From Catenovulum maritimum (GTDB taxonomy: Bacteria > Pseudomonadota > Gammaproteobacteria > Enterobacterales > Alteromonadaceae), in the NCBI RefSeq assembly GCF_001050375.1, contig NZ_KQ130511.1, positions 1-38,022 on the forward strand: a stretch of 38,022 nt of DNA, written 5' to 3'. The position numbers and the translations under genes were made by a program. Below the pieces are notes generated by a model that had not been told where the DNA came from, made no database searches, and was given only the letters and a program-made list of their open reading frames with translations. Numbering within the stretch: position 1 is the stretch's first letter; every line of letters begins with the position of its first letter. Of the stretch, positions 28,372-37,473 are shown piece by piece.

Positions 28372-28770
28372 ATGTCTCAAACTATCGTACATGTTGCAGT
28401 TGGCGTCATTACTCGCGAGAACAAAATATTTCTCGCGAAGCGCAACGCGAAACAACACCAAGGTGGAAAATGGGAATTTCCAGGCGGTAAAGTTGAAGCC
28501 GGTGAAACCGTGTTGGAAGCCCTCCAACGCGAGTTAAATGAAGAATGTGGCATCAACCCGAATAGCAGCCAAGAGTTGATAGTGGTAGAACACGACTACG
28601 GTGATAAAAAAGTAAAACTAGACACACATATTATTCAAGATTTTGATGGCGAAGCTCACGGCAAAGAAGGGCAAGAAGTTGCTTGGGTTGAGGTAACAGA
28701 ATTAGATAATATAGATTTTCCAGCGGCCAATATCGCCATAGTTGATGCCGTCAAAGCTAAAATAAGCTAG
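28372..28770 (+). CDS. mutT: 8-oxo-dGTP diphosphatase MutT (Nudix)
   Basis: Hydrolyses 8-oxo-dGTP to the monophosphate and so prevents A:T to C:G transversions. The 132 residues match E. coli MutT in length. The Nudix box GGKVEAGE...REL-EECGI lies at 38-61 with all consensus acidic residues. The ATG follows the secA TAA without a gap, so translation is probably coupled. The secA-mutT order is the same as in E. coli. The terminator at 28833-28864 ends the operon. Confidence 0.94.
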   Translation: MSQTIVHVAVGVITRENKIFLAKRNAKQHQGGKWEFPGGKVEAGETVLEALQRELNEECGINPNSSQELIVVEHDYGDKKVKLDTHIIQDFDGEAHGKEGQEVAWVEVTELDNIDFPAANIAIVDAVKAKIS

Positions 28771-28832
28771 CTTTCCAGAAGGAATTTTACCTTGCTAATA
28801 CGGTATTATTCTAAAAAACAGACTTCTCAATC

Positions 28833-28864
28833 AAAAAAGCCGAAACAAAAGTTTCGGCTTTTTT
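28833..28864. terminator. Bidirectional terminator between mutT and accC
   Basis: GCCGAAAC (28839-28846) pairs with GTTTCGGC (28851-28858) around AAAA. Six A residues flank the left side and six T residues the right. It therefore works for mutT on the plus strand and for accC, which ends at 28888 on the minus strand. Confidence 0.92.
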
Positions 28865-28887
28865 ATACCAAACTTTAAGTTTAAAGC

Positions 28888-30234
28888 TTAGTGATCTATA
28901 CCTAATTTCTTTTCTAAATAGTGGATGTTAGTGCCACCATTTTGGAAATGTTCATCTTGCATGATCTTTTGTTGTAAAGGTGCATTAATCTTAATACCTT
29001 CAACAACCAACTCACTTAACGCATTTTGCATACGAGCAATTGCGATACCACGGTTTTCACCGTAAGTGATTAACTTACCAATCATAGAATCATAATTAGG
29101 TGGTACAGCATAACCAGCATAAATGTGCGAATCCCAACGAACGCCTAAGCCGCCCGGAGAATGGAAACGTTGAATCTTACCAGCGCAAGGGATAAAAGTA
29201 TCAGGGTCTTCTGCATTGATACGACACTCAATCGCATGACCTTTAATCTTGATATCATCTTGAGTGATAGATAATGGCTGACCTGCAGCAATTTTTAACT
29301 GCTCTTTAATCAAATCAACACCAGTCACCATTTCAGTTACTGGATGCTCAACTTGAATTCGAGTATTCATCTCGATGAAATAAAACTCACCGTTTTCGAA
29401 TAAAAACTCAAACGTACCAGCACCACGGTAACCAATTTCAACACAAGCACGACGACATCTATCACCGATAAACTGACGCATTTCTTCAGTTATACCCGGT
29501 GCAGGTGCCTCTTCAACAACTTTTTGGTGGCGACGTTGCATAGAACAATCACGCTCACCTAAATGAATCGCATTACCTTGGCCATCAGATAAAACCTGTA
29601 CCTCTACATGGCGAGGGTTTTCTAAGAACTTCTCCATGTAAACTATGTCATTGTTAAAAGCAGCGCCCGCTTCTTGTTTAGTTAACTCAATTGAGCTAAT
29701 TAAATCTTTTTCTTCACGAACAACGCGCATACCACGACCACCGCCGCCGCCTGCTGCTTTAATAATAACAGGGTAACCAATTCTCTTCGCAATTTGGATA
29801 TTGCGATCAGCATCTTCAGATAAAGGACCATCAGAACCCGGTACACAAGGAACACCGGCTTTCTTCATCGCTGCAATCGCAGATACTTTATCACCCATTA
29901 AGCGAATAGAATCGCCTGTCGGACCAATAAAGATAAAACCACTTTGTTCAACTTGATCGGCAAAATCTGCATTTTCAGATAAGAAACCATAGCCAGGGTG
30001 AATTGCAACAGAATCTGTTACTTCAGCCGCAGCAATAATTCTAGGAATATTAAGATAGCTTTCAGTTGCTGGTGCTTTACCAATACAGATGGTTTCATCT
30101 GCTAATAAAACATGCTTTAACTCTCTATCCGCTACTGAGTGAACTGCAACCGTTTTAATGCCAAGCTCTTTACAAGCTCGCAATATACGGAGAGCAATTT
30201 CTCCTCTATTAGCAATTAAGACTTTATCTAACAT
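28888..30234 (-). CDS. accC: Acetyl-CoA carboxylase biotin carboxylase subunit AccC
   Basis: ATP-grasp enzyme that carboxylates the biotin on AccB, the first half-reaction of malonyl-CoA formation. The 448 residues match E. coli AccC (449). The N-terminal [20 protein letters not shown], the glycine loop GGGGRGMR and the [13 protein letters not shown] stretch are diagnostic. AGAGG precedes the ATG, and accB ends 13 bp upstream. It is the last gene of aroQ-accB-accC. Confidence 0.98.
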   Translation of the reverse strand: MLDKVLIANRGEIALRILRACKELGIKTVAVHSVADRELKHVLLADETICIGKAPATESYLNIPRIIAAAEVTDSVAIHPGYGFLSENADFADQVEQSGFIFIGPTGDSIRLMGDKVSAIAAMKKAGVPCVPGSDGPLSEDADRNIQIAKRIGYPVIIKAAGGGGGRGMRVVREEKDLISSIELTKQEAGAAFNNDIVYMEKFLENPRHVEVQVLSDGQGNAIHLGERDCSMQRRHQKVVEEAPAPGITEEMRQFIGDRCRRACVEIGYRGAGTFEFLFENGEFYFIEMNTRIQVEHPVTEMVTGVDLIKEQLKIAAGQPLSITQDDIKIKGHAIECRINAEDPDTFIPCAGKIQRFHSPGGLGVRWDSHIYAGYAVPPNYDSMIGKLITYGENRGIAIARMQNALSELVVEGIKINAPLQQKIMQDEHFQNGGTNIHYLEKKLGIDH

Positions 30235-30247
30235 AAATTAAAGCCTC

Positions 30248-30706
30248 TTATGCGATTTCGAATAAAGGTTGATCGAATTCTACTGAGTCACCGTTTTCAA
30301 CTAATACAGCTTTGATAACACCTGCTTTATCAGCAGTGATTTCATTCATCATTTTCATCGCTTCGATAATACATAAAGTATCACCAACATTAACTGAGTC
30401 ACCTACAGCTGCAAATGCTGCTGCATCTGGCTTAGGAGAAGCATAAAAACTACCAACCATAGGCGATTTAACTAAGTGACCTGATGCTGCTGGAGCCGCT
30501 GCCGGAGCTGCTTCTGCAGGCGCTGCTGCTGGAGCCGGAGCTGCAACTGGTGCAGGAGCCGCTGCATAGTGAACAGGTTGAGCTGCTACAGGAGAGTTAC
30601 GGCTGATACGTACTGACTCTTCACCTTCACTGATTTCTAACTCAGAAATACCTGATTCTTCGACTAATTCTATTAATTTTTTGATTTTACGAATGTCCAT
30701 AGCCAT
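30248..30706 (-). CDS. accB: Biotin carboxyl carrier protein AccB
   Basis: Carries the carboxylated biotin between AccC and the AccAD carboxyltransferase. The 152 residues have an N-terminal [16 protein letters not shown] helix and an Ala/Pro-rich linker (about 38-75). The C-terminal biotinyl domain has K118 in EAMKMM as the biotin site. A second ATG at residue 3 matches the E. coli start, but GAGAG spaced 8 bp from the first ATG favours 30706. It sits 17 bp after aroQ. Confidence 0.97.
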   Translation of the reverse strand: MAMDIRKIKKLIELVEESGISELEISEGEESVRISRNSPVAAQPVHYAAAPAPVAAPAPAAAPAEAAPAAAPAASGHLVKSPMVGSFYASPKPDAAAFAAVGDSVNVGDTLCIIEAMKMMNEITADKAGVIKAVLVENGDSVEFDQPLFEIA

Positions 30707-30723
30707 GGTTTATACTCTCTCTT

Positions 30724-31176
30724 TTATTCGTTAATTGAATTTAATTTACGCGCTGCTGCGTCCAGCGCATAGCTGTAACCTTTACTACCCAATCCGCAAA
30801 TAACAGCTTCTGCGATATCAGATAGATAAGAATGATGACGGAATTTTTCTCTTTTGTGCACGTTAGACAAATGCACCTCAATGAAAGGGATATTTACCGA
30901 TAAAATTGCATCTCTAATTGCCACACTGGTGTGGGTAAAAGCGGCTGGATTAATAATAATGAAATCAACCTGCTGAAACGCCTGATGTATTTTATTGATG
31001 ATGTCAGCTTCAGAGTTAGACTGTAAATGATCAAGCTGAATATTAAATTGCTCAGCTTCAACAGATAACTTCTCAACAATCTGCTCTAAGGTTTCTTTGC
31101 CATAAATTTCAGGCTCTCTTTTACCCAACATGTTTAAATTTGGGCCATTAAGTAAGAGTAGATTATGTTTTTTCAT
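30724..31176 (-). CDS. aroQ: Type II 3-dehydroquinate dehydratase AroQ
   Basis: Converts 3-dehydroquinate to 3-dehydroshikimate in the shikimate pathway; the type II enzyme is a dodecamer. The 150 residues show [20 protein letters not shown] at 6-25 with catalytic Tyr25, then [17 protein letters not shown], and [11 protein letters not shown] with the active-site His. It is the first gene of aroQ-accB-accC, a common order in gammaproteobacteria. Confidence 0.96.
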   Translation of the reverse strand: MKKHNLLLLNGPNLNMLGKREPEIYGKETLEQIVEKLSVEAEQFNIQLDHLQSNSEADIINKIHQAFQQVDFIIINPAAFTHTSVAIRDAILSVNIPFIEVHLSNVHKREKFRHHSYLSDIAEAVICGLGSKGYSYALDAAARKLNSINE

Positions 31177-31349
31177 TAAAAACCACTTTTATTAGCAATT
31201 TTATGCCTATCTTCGTTGAATGGCAGTTAAATATCGAATTTGAGTAACTATAGAAGAAACTTCATCGATTTGAAACGAAATTTTCAAAAAAAACTGGATT
31301 TATCTTCAAATTATTACTTTTTGCCGAACTTAGCGGCTTTTATTGCTAA

Positions 31350-31676
31350 TTAAGCTGGAAGTTTAAGCGTTTCTTTTAACCACTGACTATATTGGCTGTC
31401 AATTTGCACTAATGGCAAAGCGATAATTTCAACCACCTCGTAACTATGTAATTGGTTAACTAAATCAGCTATCTTATCAAAGTAAATTTGTGCAGTTTTG
31501 AGCTTAAGCAAAGTCTCTTTTTCTTGAACTAGTTTTCCTTGCCAATGATAAATCGAACTGATTTCGGGCACTATTTGGCAACAGGCAGCAAGCTTAGCCT
31601 TGACCAGCTCGTTGGCAATTTGCTCGGCTTCGCTGGAAGATGCACAACTGATTTGGATCTGAATAAATTGAGACAT
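31350..31676 (-). CDS. cutA: CutA-like divalent cation tolerance protein
   Basis: Small trimeric protein of the CutA1 family, linked in E. coli to copper and other divalent-metal tolerance; its exact function is still debated. The 108 residues have the family marks LVKAKLAACCQIVP, YHWQGKL, KETLLKLKT and HSYEVVEIIALP. AAGGA before the ATG is a good ribosome site. It is divergent from fxsA, with candidate promoters for both in the 165-bp gap. Confidence 0.92.
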   Translation of the reverse strand: MSQFIQIQISCASSSEAEQIANELVKAKLAACCQIVPEISSIYHWQGKLVQEKETLLKLKTAQIYFDKIADLVNQLHSYEVVEIIALPLVQIDSQYSQWLKETLKLPA

Positions 31677-31707
31677 AACGAATCCTTACCTTTGGTTTAG
31701 GTACAAC

Positions 31708-31736
31708 AATTTATGTTATCAAGCTAAATATGTTAA
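31708..31736 (-). promoter_or_regulatory. Candidate promoter of cutA
   Basis: On the minus strand TTAACA (31731-31736) and TAAATT (31708-31713) are 17 bp apart, placing transcription start about 25 bp before cutA. The -10 box matches only four of six consensus bases. Confidence 0.35.
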
Positions 31737-31740
31737 GTGG

Positions 31741-31768
31741 TTCACAACTAATTGTGGCAAAATATAAC
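31741..31768 (+). promoter_or_regulatory. Candidate promoter of fxsA
   Basis: TTCACA (31741-31746) and TATAAC (31763-31768) are 16 bp apart, each one mismatch from consensus. Transcription would start about 65 bp before fxsA. Confidence 0.45.
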
Positions 31769-31841
31769 TTAATTAAACTAAGCCTTGTAGAACTTAGTTT
31801 GGGACATATTTAAATTATTCAATTCCAAAAGAGATTTTCCC

Positions 31842-32342
31842 GTGTTTTTTAAATTACTTTTTTTATTTATCGTATTACCTATAGTTGAAATTGGTTTATT
31901 GCTCGAAGTCGGAGATCAAATCGGCGGCTGGGAAACACTAGCCATAGTTATTCTAACGGCCATTTTTGGTGCGCACCTAGTTAAAGAACAGGGCAACTCA
32001 GCATTAGCCGAGATCAAAGCGCAATCGGCCACGGGCCAATTACCAGCGCAATCAATTACAGAAGGCCTGATGATACTCGTCGCAGGTGTACTCCTAGTTA
32101 CCCCAGGATTTATAACCGACGCATTTGGTTTATTACTGACCATACCCTTTACCAGAAAACCACTTGCCAAAATATTAATGCAAAACTTTTCTGGTAGAGT
32201 CGTCACTTCGGGTGGTTTCAGCGGTGGTTTCCACCACCAGCAGCCCAACCACACCAACCACACAAGAGAAGAACAACAAGTTAATGTTGAACGTCAGCAG
32301 GGCGGAAACGTCATCGAAGGCGAGTGGCAGCGTAAAGATTAA
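31842..32342 (+). CDS. fxsA: FxsA family membrane protein
   Basis: Small inner-membrane protein; in E. coli overproduced FxsA relieves exclusion of phage T7 by the F plasmid, and its normal role is unknown. The 166 residues start with GTG. Hydrophobic segments lie near 2-20, 27-45 and 78-105. The IVEIGLLLEVGDQIG, LVPGFITD-like LLVTPGFITDAFGLLL and C-terminal GEWQRKD parts follow the E. coli protein. The tail (about 125-150) is rich in Gly, His and Gln. The next gene starts 9 bp later, with its ribosome site overlapping the stop region. Confidence 0.9.
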   Translation: MFFKLLFLFIVLPIVEIGLLLEVGDQIGGWETLAIVILTAIFGAHLVKEQGNSALAEIKAQSATGQLPAQSITEGLMILVAGVLLVTPGFITDAFGLLLTIPFTRKPLAKILMQNFSGRVVTSGGFSGGFHHQQPNHTNHTREEQQVNVERQQGGNVIEGEWQRKD

Positions 32343-32351
32343 GGAAACAAA

Positions 32352-34547
32352 ATGCGTTTAGGTAAAGTTTTAGGATATTTAGTTATTGGCTGTTTTTTGC
32401 TTGTAGTAGCGGCAGATTTACTGCTGGACAGAACTAAACTGGCACAAGAGCAGCTAAAAACCTTAAATCAGAAAATGCCATTCGAGCTTAAGCTTGAACA
32501 AATTTCACATACTATTTTTAATCCAACCTCAATTCAGGTAGAAGGACTTGAGTTTAAAGATGAATTTGGCACGCTCGTTAAGATACCTAAAGTTTACCTA
32601 TACATTGACCTGATACCTCTAATCAATAAACAAGTGATTGTTGAGAAAATTGCGATTGAAGATATCTATATCCAATCATCACAGGCGGCTTTGCTTGAGC
32701 TGCAAACGGCTATGGCCAACCTGCCTAAATCAAATGATCCAGCTGCGGAATCACCGTCACCAGAATCGGCACAATTGCCTTTAGAGCAAGTACTGATTAA
32801 ATCTTTAGTTTTCAGTATTGATGAGCTGGCATTTAAAGCCGAAGCAGGGGACTTAGCCTTAGCTAAATTGATGCTCGAATTATCCGATTTAAGCATCATT
32901 GAACAAGGCCAACTTAAGCCAGAACTCATCCGTGTTCAGATATCAAACTCAATCGCCAAAGTAGAGTTTAACCAATACCAAATTAACCAAATTAAGCTGC
33001 TTGCAAGTTTAGATACTGGCAGCATTAAACTTGACGAACTAAGTTTAGAAACCTTTGACGGCCAGTTAAACTTAGCTGCTAATGTCGACTTTTTAGAGCA
33101 AATTAATATTGAAGTAAGTAAGCTATCACTATCAAACATAAATGCAGATTTACTCGTACCTAAACCAGAAAGCCAAGCAGAAACTAAACCAGTCGAAGCG
33201 CAGCCAACAGCAAAAACAGCAGCTAATTCAAAAGTACCATCAGGTAAAAATAATAAACTGGCCAAAACAAATAAAAGTAACACTAAAGCGATTAATGCGC
33301 CTAAAACCACTGATGCGACGACTGACACGAGTACAGTAAAACAAGTAACTTCAGCAAACACACAGCCAACACAGGTTGCTGAAAACGCACAAACAGCTGA
33401 GCCAATACCTGATCAATTACCAGAACAAATTTCAGCCGCAGACCGAATTCCTGAAACACAACAACAAGTGCCTGCGCAAACAAGCCAAACTGTATCTAAG
33501 CCGCCGGTTGAAGATGCAGAATTACCAATTCATTACTTGGCGATAAACCAGCTAGCCATTGACAATATCAAGTTAACCTTAACCGATCCGGCAACAGCTC
33601 AAGCTTGGCTCGCGTTAACTGAATTTGGATTAACACTCGATCAAATCAAATTAGTCGAACAGCAAAAACTGGTTCAATTCTCAGAATTGAAACCCGGCTC
33701 AAACTTAATGATTCAATTTGCTGAATTTATTTACTTAACGCCATTGGCGCAAAATTTAGCCATAGCCGTAAAAACTAAAGATGCAGGTGCAAATTTAGAT
33801 GGTGAGCTAGAGCTAGCACAAGGCAAAATCGACCTAGATACAGATATCACAGAGACAGATAAAATCATTAAATTAGCAGGCAAAATTGATTGGCAACAAA
33901 TCAATTTTGCTGTGTTTAAGCCGATATTAGCGGATTCACCAGTCTTACCAACAGGCGTCTTTACCGGTAATACTATTTTGGACGCTAGCTACAACACCAA
34001 TAAGCCAGGTTTAGCTGGGGTGGATGGGCAAGTTCAGCTAACAACGGATAAATTCGGCTTAAAAGGGATCCAACTCGATAAAATGCTGAGTGCGTTTAAA
34101 TCTAGTCAAGAAACTTCACTGCTGGATGTCGGCGCATTCTTAGTCAGTGGCCCGCTTGGGGTTATGGCGATGCAACTCGCTGAATTAAGCTCAGCAGCAA
34201 CCGCGACAGGCGGCACAACCGAGATTAATAGCATAGATATAAACGCCAACATTTCAGATCAAGTGATTAACCTTAAATTGGCCGATATTAAAACCAAAGC
34301 ACATCATTTAGGTTTATATGGTGATGTTAACTTGGCAGCAAAACAGTTCGAAAAATTTCAGTTTGGTTTACTTGATAGCGAAGGCTGTGCGCCAGTACAA
34401 CAAACGCTGGATGGCCCGTTTTCAGAAGTGAAAGACATCTTATTTAATACCACCAAAGGGGCAGCCACTAGTTCAATTACTAGCGTGTTTAATAACGTTG
34501 GCAAACTCGCAGGTAAAAAGTGTAAACCTTTTTATAAATCCGAATAA
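32352..34547 (+). CDS. AsmA family protein
   Basis: Predicted inner-membrane-anchored periplasmic protein of 731 residues. AsmA-type proteins form long beta-groove structures thought to move phospholipids or affect outer-membrane assembly. One N-terminal helix lies near 5-25, and the N-terminal AsmA-like part spans about 26-260. A low-complexity linker rich in Lys, Thr, Ala, Gln and Pro fills about 265-395. The AsmA C-terminal region (about 400-725) includes LDKMLSAF and VSGPLGVMAMQLAEL. AAGGAA is 5 bp before the ATG, and fxsA is probably in the same operon. A terminator follows. The substrate cannot be named. Confidence 0.82.
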   Translation: MRLGKVLGYLVIGCFLLVVAADLLLDRTKLAQEQLKTLNQKMPFELKLEQISHTIFNPTSIQVEGLEFKDEFGTLVKIPKVYLYIDLIPLINKQVIVEKIAIEDIYIQSSQAALLELQTAMANLPKSNDPAAESPSPESAQLPLEQVLIKSLVFSIDELAFKAEAGDLALAKLMLELSDLSIIEQGQLKPELIRVQISNSIAKVEFNQYQINQIKLLASLDTGSIKLDELSLETFDGQLNLAANVDFLEQINIEVSKLSLSNINADLLVPKPESQAETKPVEAQPTAKTAANSKVPSGKNNKLAKTNKSNTKAINAPKTTDATTDTSTVKQVTSANTQPTQVAENAQTAEPIPDQLPEQISAADRIPETQQQVPAQTSQTVSKPPVEDAELPIHYLAINQLAIDNIKLTLTDPATAQAWLALTEFGLTLDQIKLVEQQKLVQFSELKPGSNLMIQFAEFIYLTPLAQNLAIAVKTKDAGANLDGELELAQGKIDLDTDITETDKIIKLAGKIDWQQINFAVFKPILADSPVLPTGVFTGNTILDASYNTNKPGLAGVDGQVQLTTDKFGLKGIQLDKMLSAFKSSQETSLLDVGAFLVSGPLGVMAMQLAELSSAATATGGTTEINSIDINANISDQVINLKLADIKTKAHHLGLYGDVNLAAKQFEKFQFGLLDSEGCAPVQQTLDGPFSEVKDILFNTTKGAATSSITSVFNNVGKLAGKKCKPFYKSE

Positions 34548-34579
34548 CCAAACCAGCATGCCCTAAACATCAATGTTTC

Positions 34580-34617
34580 AATAATCCGATGCTCAGCCTA
34601 GCGTCGGATTATTTTTG
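34580..34617 (+). terminator. Intrinsic terminator after the AsmA-like gene
   Basis: AATAATCCGA (34580-34589) pairs with TCGGATTATT (34604-34613), followed by T residues to 34616. A short inner GCT/AGC pairing may lengthen the stem. It lies about 30 bp after the stop codon. Confidence 0.85.
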
Positions 34618-34990
34618 GCCAGCTCCATTTCCATTTTATCCTCATTTCCAATATCACAGATTAGTCTTGCCGGTGGGTTTATCGTTTAACCCAAAGGGTC
34701 GGCTAAATTATCTAAAATTTACATTTTTTTTCGTGATATTGGCTATAAAACTATTTGTATTATTTCCTGATGGAGTGTGTTTTTTTGGTTAACTAAAGGT
34801 TATCAAACAAAGGTTTTTTATTCATTTATTTACCTATTAGCCTGTATTAATTGGGGTAATTTACGAAATTGTTAACATTTACTGACTGAGAGCCTATTAC
34901 ATCTAAAGCGAGGAGATTAGCTGCTATTGCCTTTTAACCTTACAGGCATACAATCAAGAAAGTGCTATTAATGCAGTAAAAAGGTAAATC
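34618..34990. other. Gene-free interval before the EAL gene
   Basis: This AT-rich interval holds no convincing gene. A 67-codon frame beginning at 34589 starts inside the terminator and has no ribosome site or recognisable product. I saw no riboswitch of the GEMM type and no strong promoter. AAAAAGG at 34979-34984 is the ribosome site of the EAL gene. Confidence 0.6.
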
Positions 34991-36373
34991 ATGGATATTC
35001 AACTTTTGGACAAAGAACTCGGTATTTTAAACCGAACCGGCTTTTTCCAAAAATTAAAACAGCAATACTTAATCGACTTGACGCAAGACCGCCAATCATT
35101 ATTTATTGCGATGGAATATGAATGTATTAGCCAGCTTCGTGGTGTATTAAGTGCCGAAAATATTACTTGGTTATTAATCAAAGTGGTGGATATCTACACT
35201 AGCTGCTTACCTTCGCATGCAATTGTTGGCCGCAGCTTAAAAGAAATCGATGCCTACATAGTCAATTTTGACGAGGCTCAATTACCTAACTTAATTGAAA
35301 ACCTAACCTTAAAATTTAACACCCCAATATTATTACCTACAGGTCAAGCTGTCGAAATTAAACCTAGATTTATCAGTGCTATGACTCCAGGTGTTCTACT
35401 CCACACAGAATCACCAGATAAAGTAATTAGTCAAATGGCTATGTATCTAGGTTACTGTGACCAAAGTGAAAACAAAAAACAGCACTGCCATTTAGATCAA
35501 GTCACATCACAACTACTTAATCGCAGGGTTGAAATCGACAGTCAAATATTAACTGCGCTGGGAAACAACGAAATGTTTCTGGCCTACCAACCTAAAGTCG
35601 ACCTTACAAGTCAAAAAATAATTGGCTGCGAAGCTCTCGCTCGTTGGCAGCACCCAAGCTTAGGGTTTGTCTCACCAGATGAATTCATCGAAAGAGCAGA
35701 GTTTTGTGGCGTCATCCAAGCTTTAACCCTTTGGGTGTTAAAACAATCAATTGAAACTTTAGCGAAATGTAGGGTACTGAATCCCGATTTCACTATGGCG
35801 ATTAATCTAAGTGCGACTTGTATTGAAACGCCTGATTTTTTTGATGAAATTAAATTCTTCATCAAACACTCAGACATACCACCACAACTCTTTGTATTTG
35901 AAGTAACCGAATCAATCGCAATTGAAAACTATGAATTAGCGGTCGAGTTTTTACAAAAGCTGAGAGAACTTGGCTGCAAAGTTTCATTAGACGATTTTGG
36001 CACAGGCTACTCATCACTCTCTGTACTATCTAAACTGCCACTCGATTCATTAAAAGTGGACCGCAGCTTTATTAAAAACATGCTCAACTCAGATGCCGAC
36101 ATCGAAATTGTCCGCACCATAAATAGACTCGGTCATGCATGTGGTTTAAAAGTGATTGCCGAAGGCATAGAGACTAAGCAAGATATGCAAATTATTGCAG
36201 ACAGCATCGGCTGTGATTATGGCCAAGGCTACTATTTTGCAAAACCCATGAATGATTACAAATTACTTAAGCATCTTGCTGAAAATTTAAAAATGAACTC
36301 GCCAGAAAAGGCAAATGACTTATTTATCTCTCGTTTTTTGAGTAAATATTTAAAGCCAGCGTCTATCATCTAA
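34991..36373 (+). CDS. Cyclic di-GMP phosphodiesterase with degenerate GGDEF and intact EAL domain
   Basis: Cytoplasmic protein of 460 residues, without membrane helices. Residues 1-165 look like a decayed GGDEF domain: GILNRTGFFQKL resembles its first helix, and VGRSLKEIDAYIV stands where RxGGDEF would be. Residues 185-440 form an EAL domain with EAL (214-216), N272, E304 in FEVTES, D334-D335 in DDFGTG, K355 and E391. The metal and catalytic set is complete, so it should hydrolyse cyclic di-GMP to pGpG, perhaps regulated by its N-terminal domain. A good ribosome site precedes the ATG. It is convergent with the GGDEF gene, with a small mobile-like element between them. Confidence 0.9.
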   Translation: MDIQLLDKELGILNRTGFFQKLKQQYLIDLTQDRQSLFIAMEYECISQLRGVLSAENITWLLIKVVDIYTSCLPSHAIVGRSLKEIDAYIVNFDEAQLPNLIENLTLKFNTPILLPTGQAVEIKPRFISAMTPGVLLHTESPDKVISQMAMYLGYCDQSENKKQHCHLDQVTSQLLNRRVEIDSQILTALGNNEMFLAYQPKVDLTSQKIIGCEALARWQHPSLGFVSPDEFIERAEFCGVIQALTLWVLKQSIETLAKCRVLNPDFTMAINLSATCIETPDFFDEIKFFIKHSDIPPQLFVFEVTESIAIENYELAVEFLQKLRELGCKVSLDDFGTGYSSLSVLSKLPLDSLKVDRSFIKNMLNSDADIEIVRTINRLGHACGLKVIAEGIETKQDMQIIADSIGCDYGQGYYFAKPMNDYKLLKHLAENLKMNSPEKANDLFISRFLSKYLKPASII

Positions 36374-36393
36374 TATTCAACTTGAACACGTCT

Positions 36394-36533
36394 TAGAGCT
36401 AAATCAATATAAATTGCGAGTATCAGGGCCATCACAGACAGTTCACTTCTGTGTTGTATCATTTTGAAAGGTGCCTTGCCTAAATGGCTTTTATCTCCAG
36501 CTGATTATCGCTATTTATATTGATTTAGCTCTA
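36394..36533. mobile_element. Putative miniature inverted-repeat element (MITE-like)
   Basis: The ends are perfect 19-bp inverted repeats, GAGCTAAATCAATATAAAT at 36396-36414 and its reverse complement at 36513-36531. Each is flanked outside by TA, as expected for insertion into a TA target. Pairing continues inward imperfectly (GCGA and ATCAG on both sides). The 98-bp interior has no transposase and holds a small CACAGA/TCTGTG hairpin. The right end supplies the stop codon of the GGDEF gene; cutting out the element and one TA would restore TAA at the same place. No second copy is in the window. A large structural terminator is the alternative. Confidence 0.65.
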
Positions 36534-37445
36534 CAGAGTATACGAGACTTGATTTCTGCCTTGCTGCTTAGCCTTATATAACAAATCATCAGCTTGTTTT
36601 TGCAAAGTTAAAGGTGAAGTATCTAAATCAGGAATAACAGACCACACACCTAAGCTAATGGTAATATGGTCACTTGCCGGATTGTATTCATGCGGAATTT
36701 TGAGTTCTTCAACAGCCTGACGCATAGTTTCAGCGATTTCGACGGCAGACGGTAAATCCGTTTCAGGTAATAAAACCACAAACTCCTCGCCACCGTAACG
36801 AGCAATTAAATCACCGCTTCGTTTACCTTTACTTTTGATAACACTCGCCACTTTTTTCAAGGCTACATCACCCTGAGAATGACCATAATTATCGTTGTAA
36901 GGTTTAAAGCTATCTATATCTATCATGATAATAGAAAGCGGCGCTCTAGAACGGTTGCAGCGTCGCCACTCCGACTGCAGCTTTTCATCATAATTACGTC
37001 GATTCGGTATTTCAGTTAACCCATCAATCGAGACTAATTTTTCTAGTAACTCAGCTTTTTGTTTTAGCGCTAATTGATTTCGCACCCGAGCTTTGACGAC
37101 AGGAATATTAAAAGGTTTAGGAATATAATCCATAGCACCAAGCTCTAATCCTTTCGCTTCATCTTCTGCGGCATCTTTGCCCGTAATAAAAATGACAGGT
37201 ATATTTTTAGTCAAATCGCTTTGTTTCATTGCGAGCAAAACTTCATAGCCATCTAGCTCAGGCATTTGAATATCAAGCAACACCAAATCTGGCGGCTGGG
37301 CAGACTGCACAATATTTAAAGCTTTTGAGCCATTAATTGCCGTTTTAACCCTATAGCTATCCGCCAGAGCTTGGCCTAATACTTTAATATTAATAGGCTC
37401 GTCATCTACAATTAAAACGGTTTGTTTAGCTAATTCATCTGACAT
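36531..37445 (-). CDS. Response regulator diguanylate cyclase (REC-GGDEF)
   Basis: Makes cyclic di-GMP from two GTP under control of receiver phosphorylation. The 304 residues have a receiver (about 8-125) with D15-D16-type acidic residues, phospho-Asp D58 in LLDIQMPELDG and K110. The GGDEF domain (about 135-304) has an active-site GGEEF at 218-222 and an intact inhibitory RxxD site (RSGD, 209-212). WspR and PleD have a comparable layout. It is cotranscribed with the HPt gene 28 bp upstream. Its TAG stop codon is formed by the end of the inverted-repeat element; before insertion it would have been TAA with no change to the protein. Confidence 0.93.
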   Translation of the reverse strand: MSDELAKQTVLIVDDEPINIKVLGQALADSYRVKTAINGSKALNIVQSAQPPDLVLLDIQMPELDGYEVLLAMKQSDLTKNIPVIFITGKDAAEDEAKGLELGAMDYIPKPFNIPVVKARVRNQLALKQKAELLEKLVSIDGLTEIPNRRNYDEKLQSEWRRCNRSRAPLSIIMIDIDSFKPYNDNYGHSQGDVALKKVASVIKSKGKRSGDLIARYGGEEFVVLLPETDLPSAVEIAETMRQAVEELKIPHEYNPASDHITISLGVWSVIPDLDTSPLTLQKQADDLLYKAKQQGRNQVSYTL

Positions 37446-37473
37446 TTTTATACTTTTTATTCATGAGTCTAAG

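Noticed and set aside
34589-34792. 67-codon open frame after the AsmA-like gene
   Set aside because: It begins inside the terminator, has no ribosome site and encodes no recognisable product.
34850-34985. Cyclic di-GMP riboswitch before the EAL gene
   Set aside because: The GEMM consensus elements and paired stems are not visible.
36415-36512. Remnant transposase coding sequence inside the inverted-repeat element
   Set aside because: A frame of about 40 codons is open on the minus strand, but it has no recognisable transposase motif.
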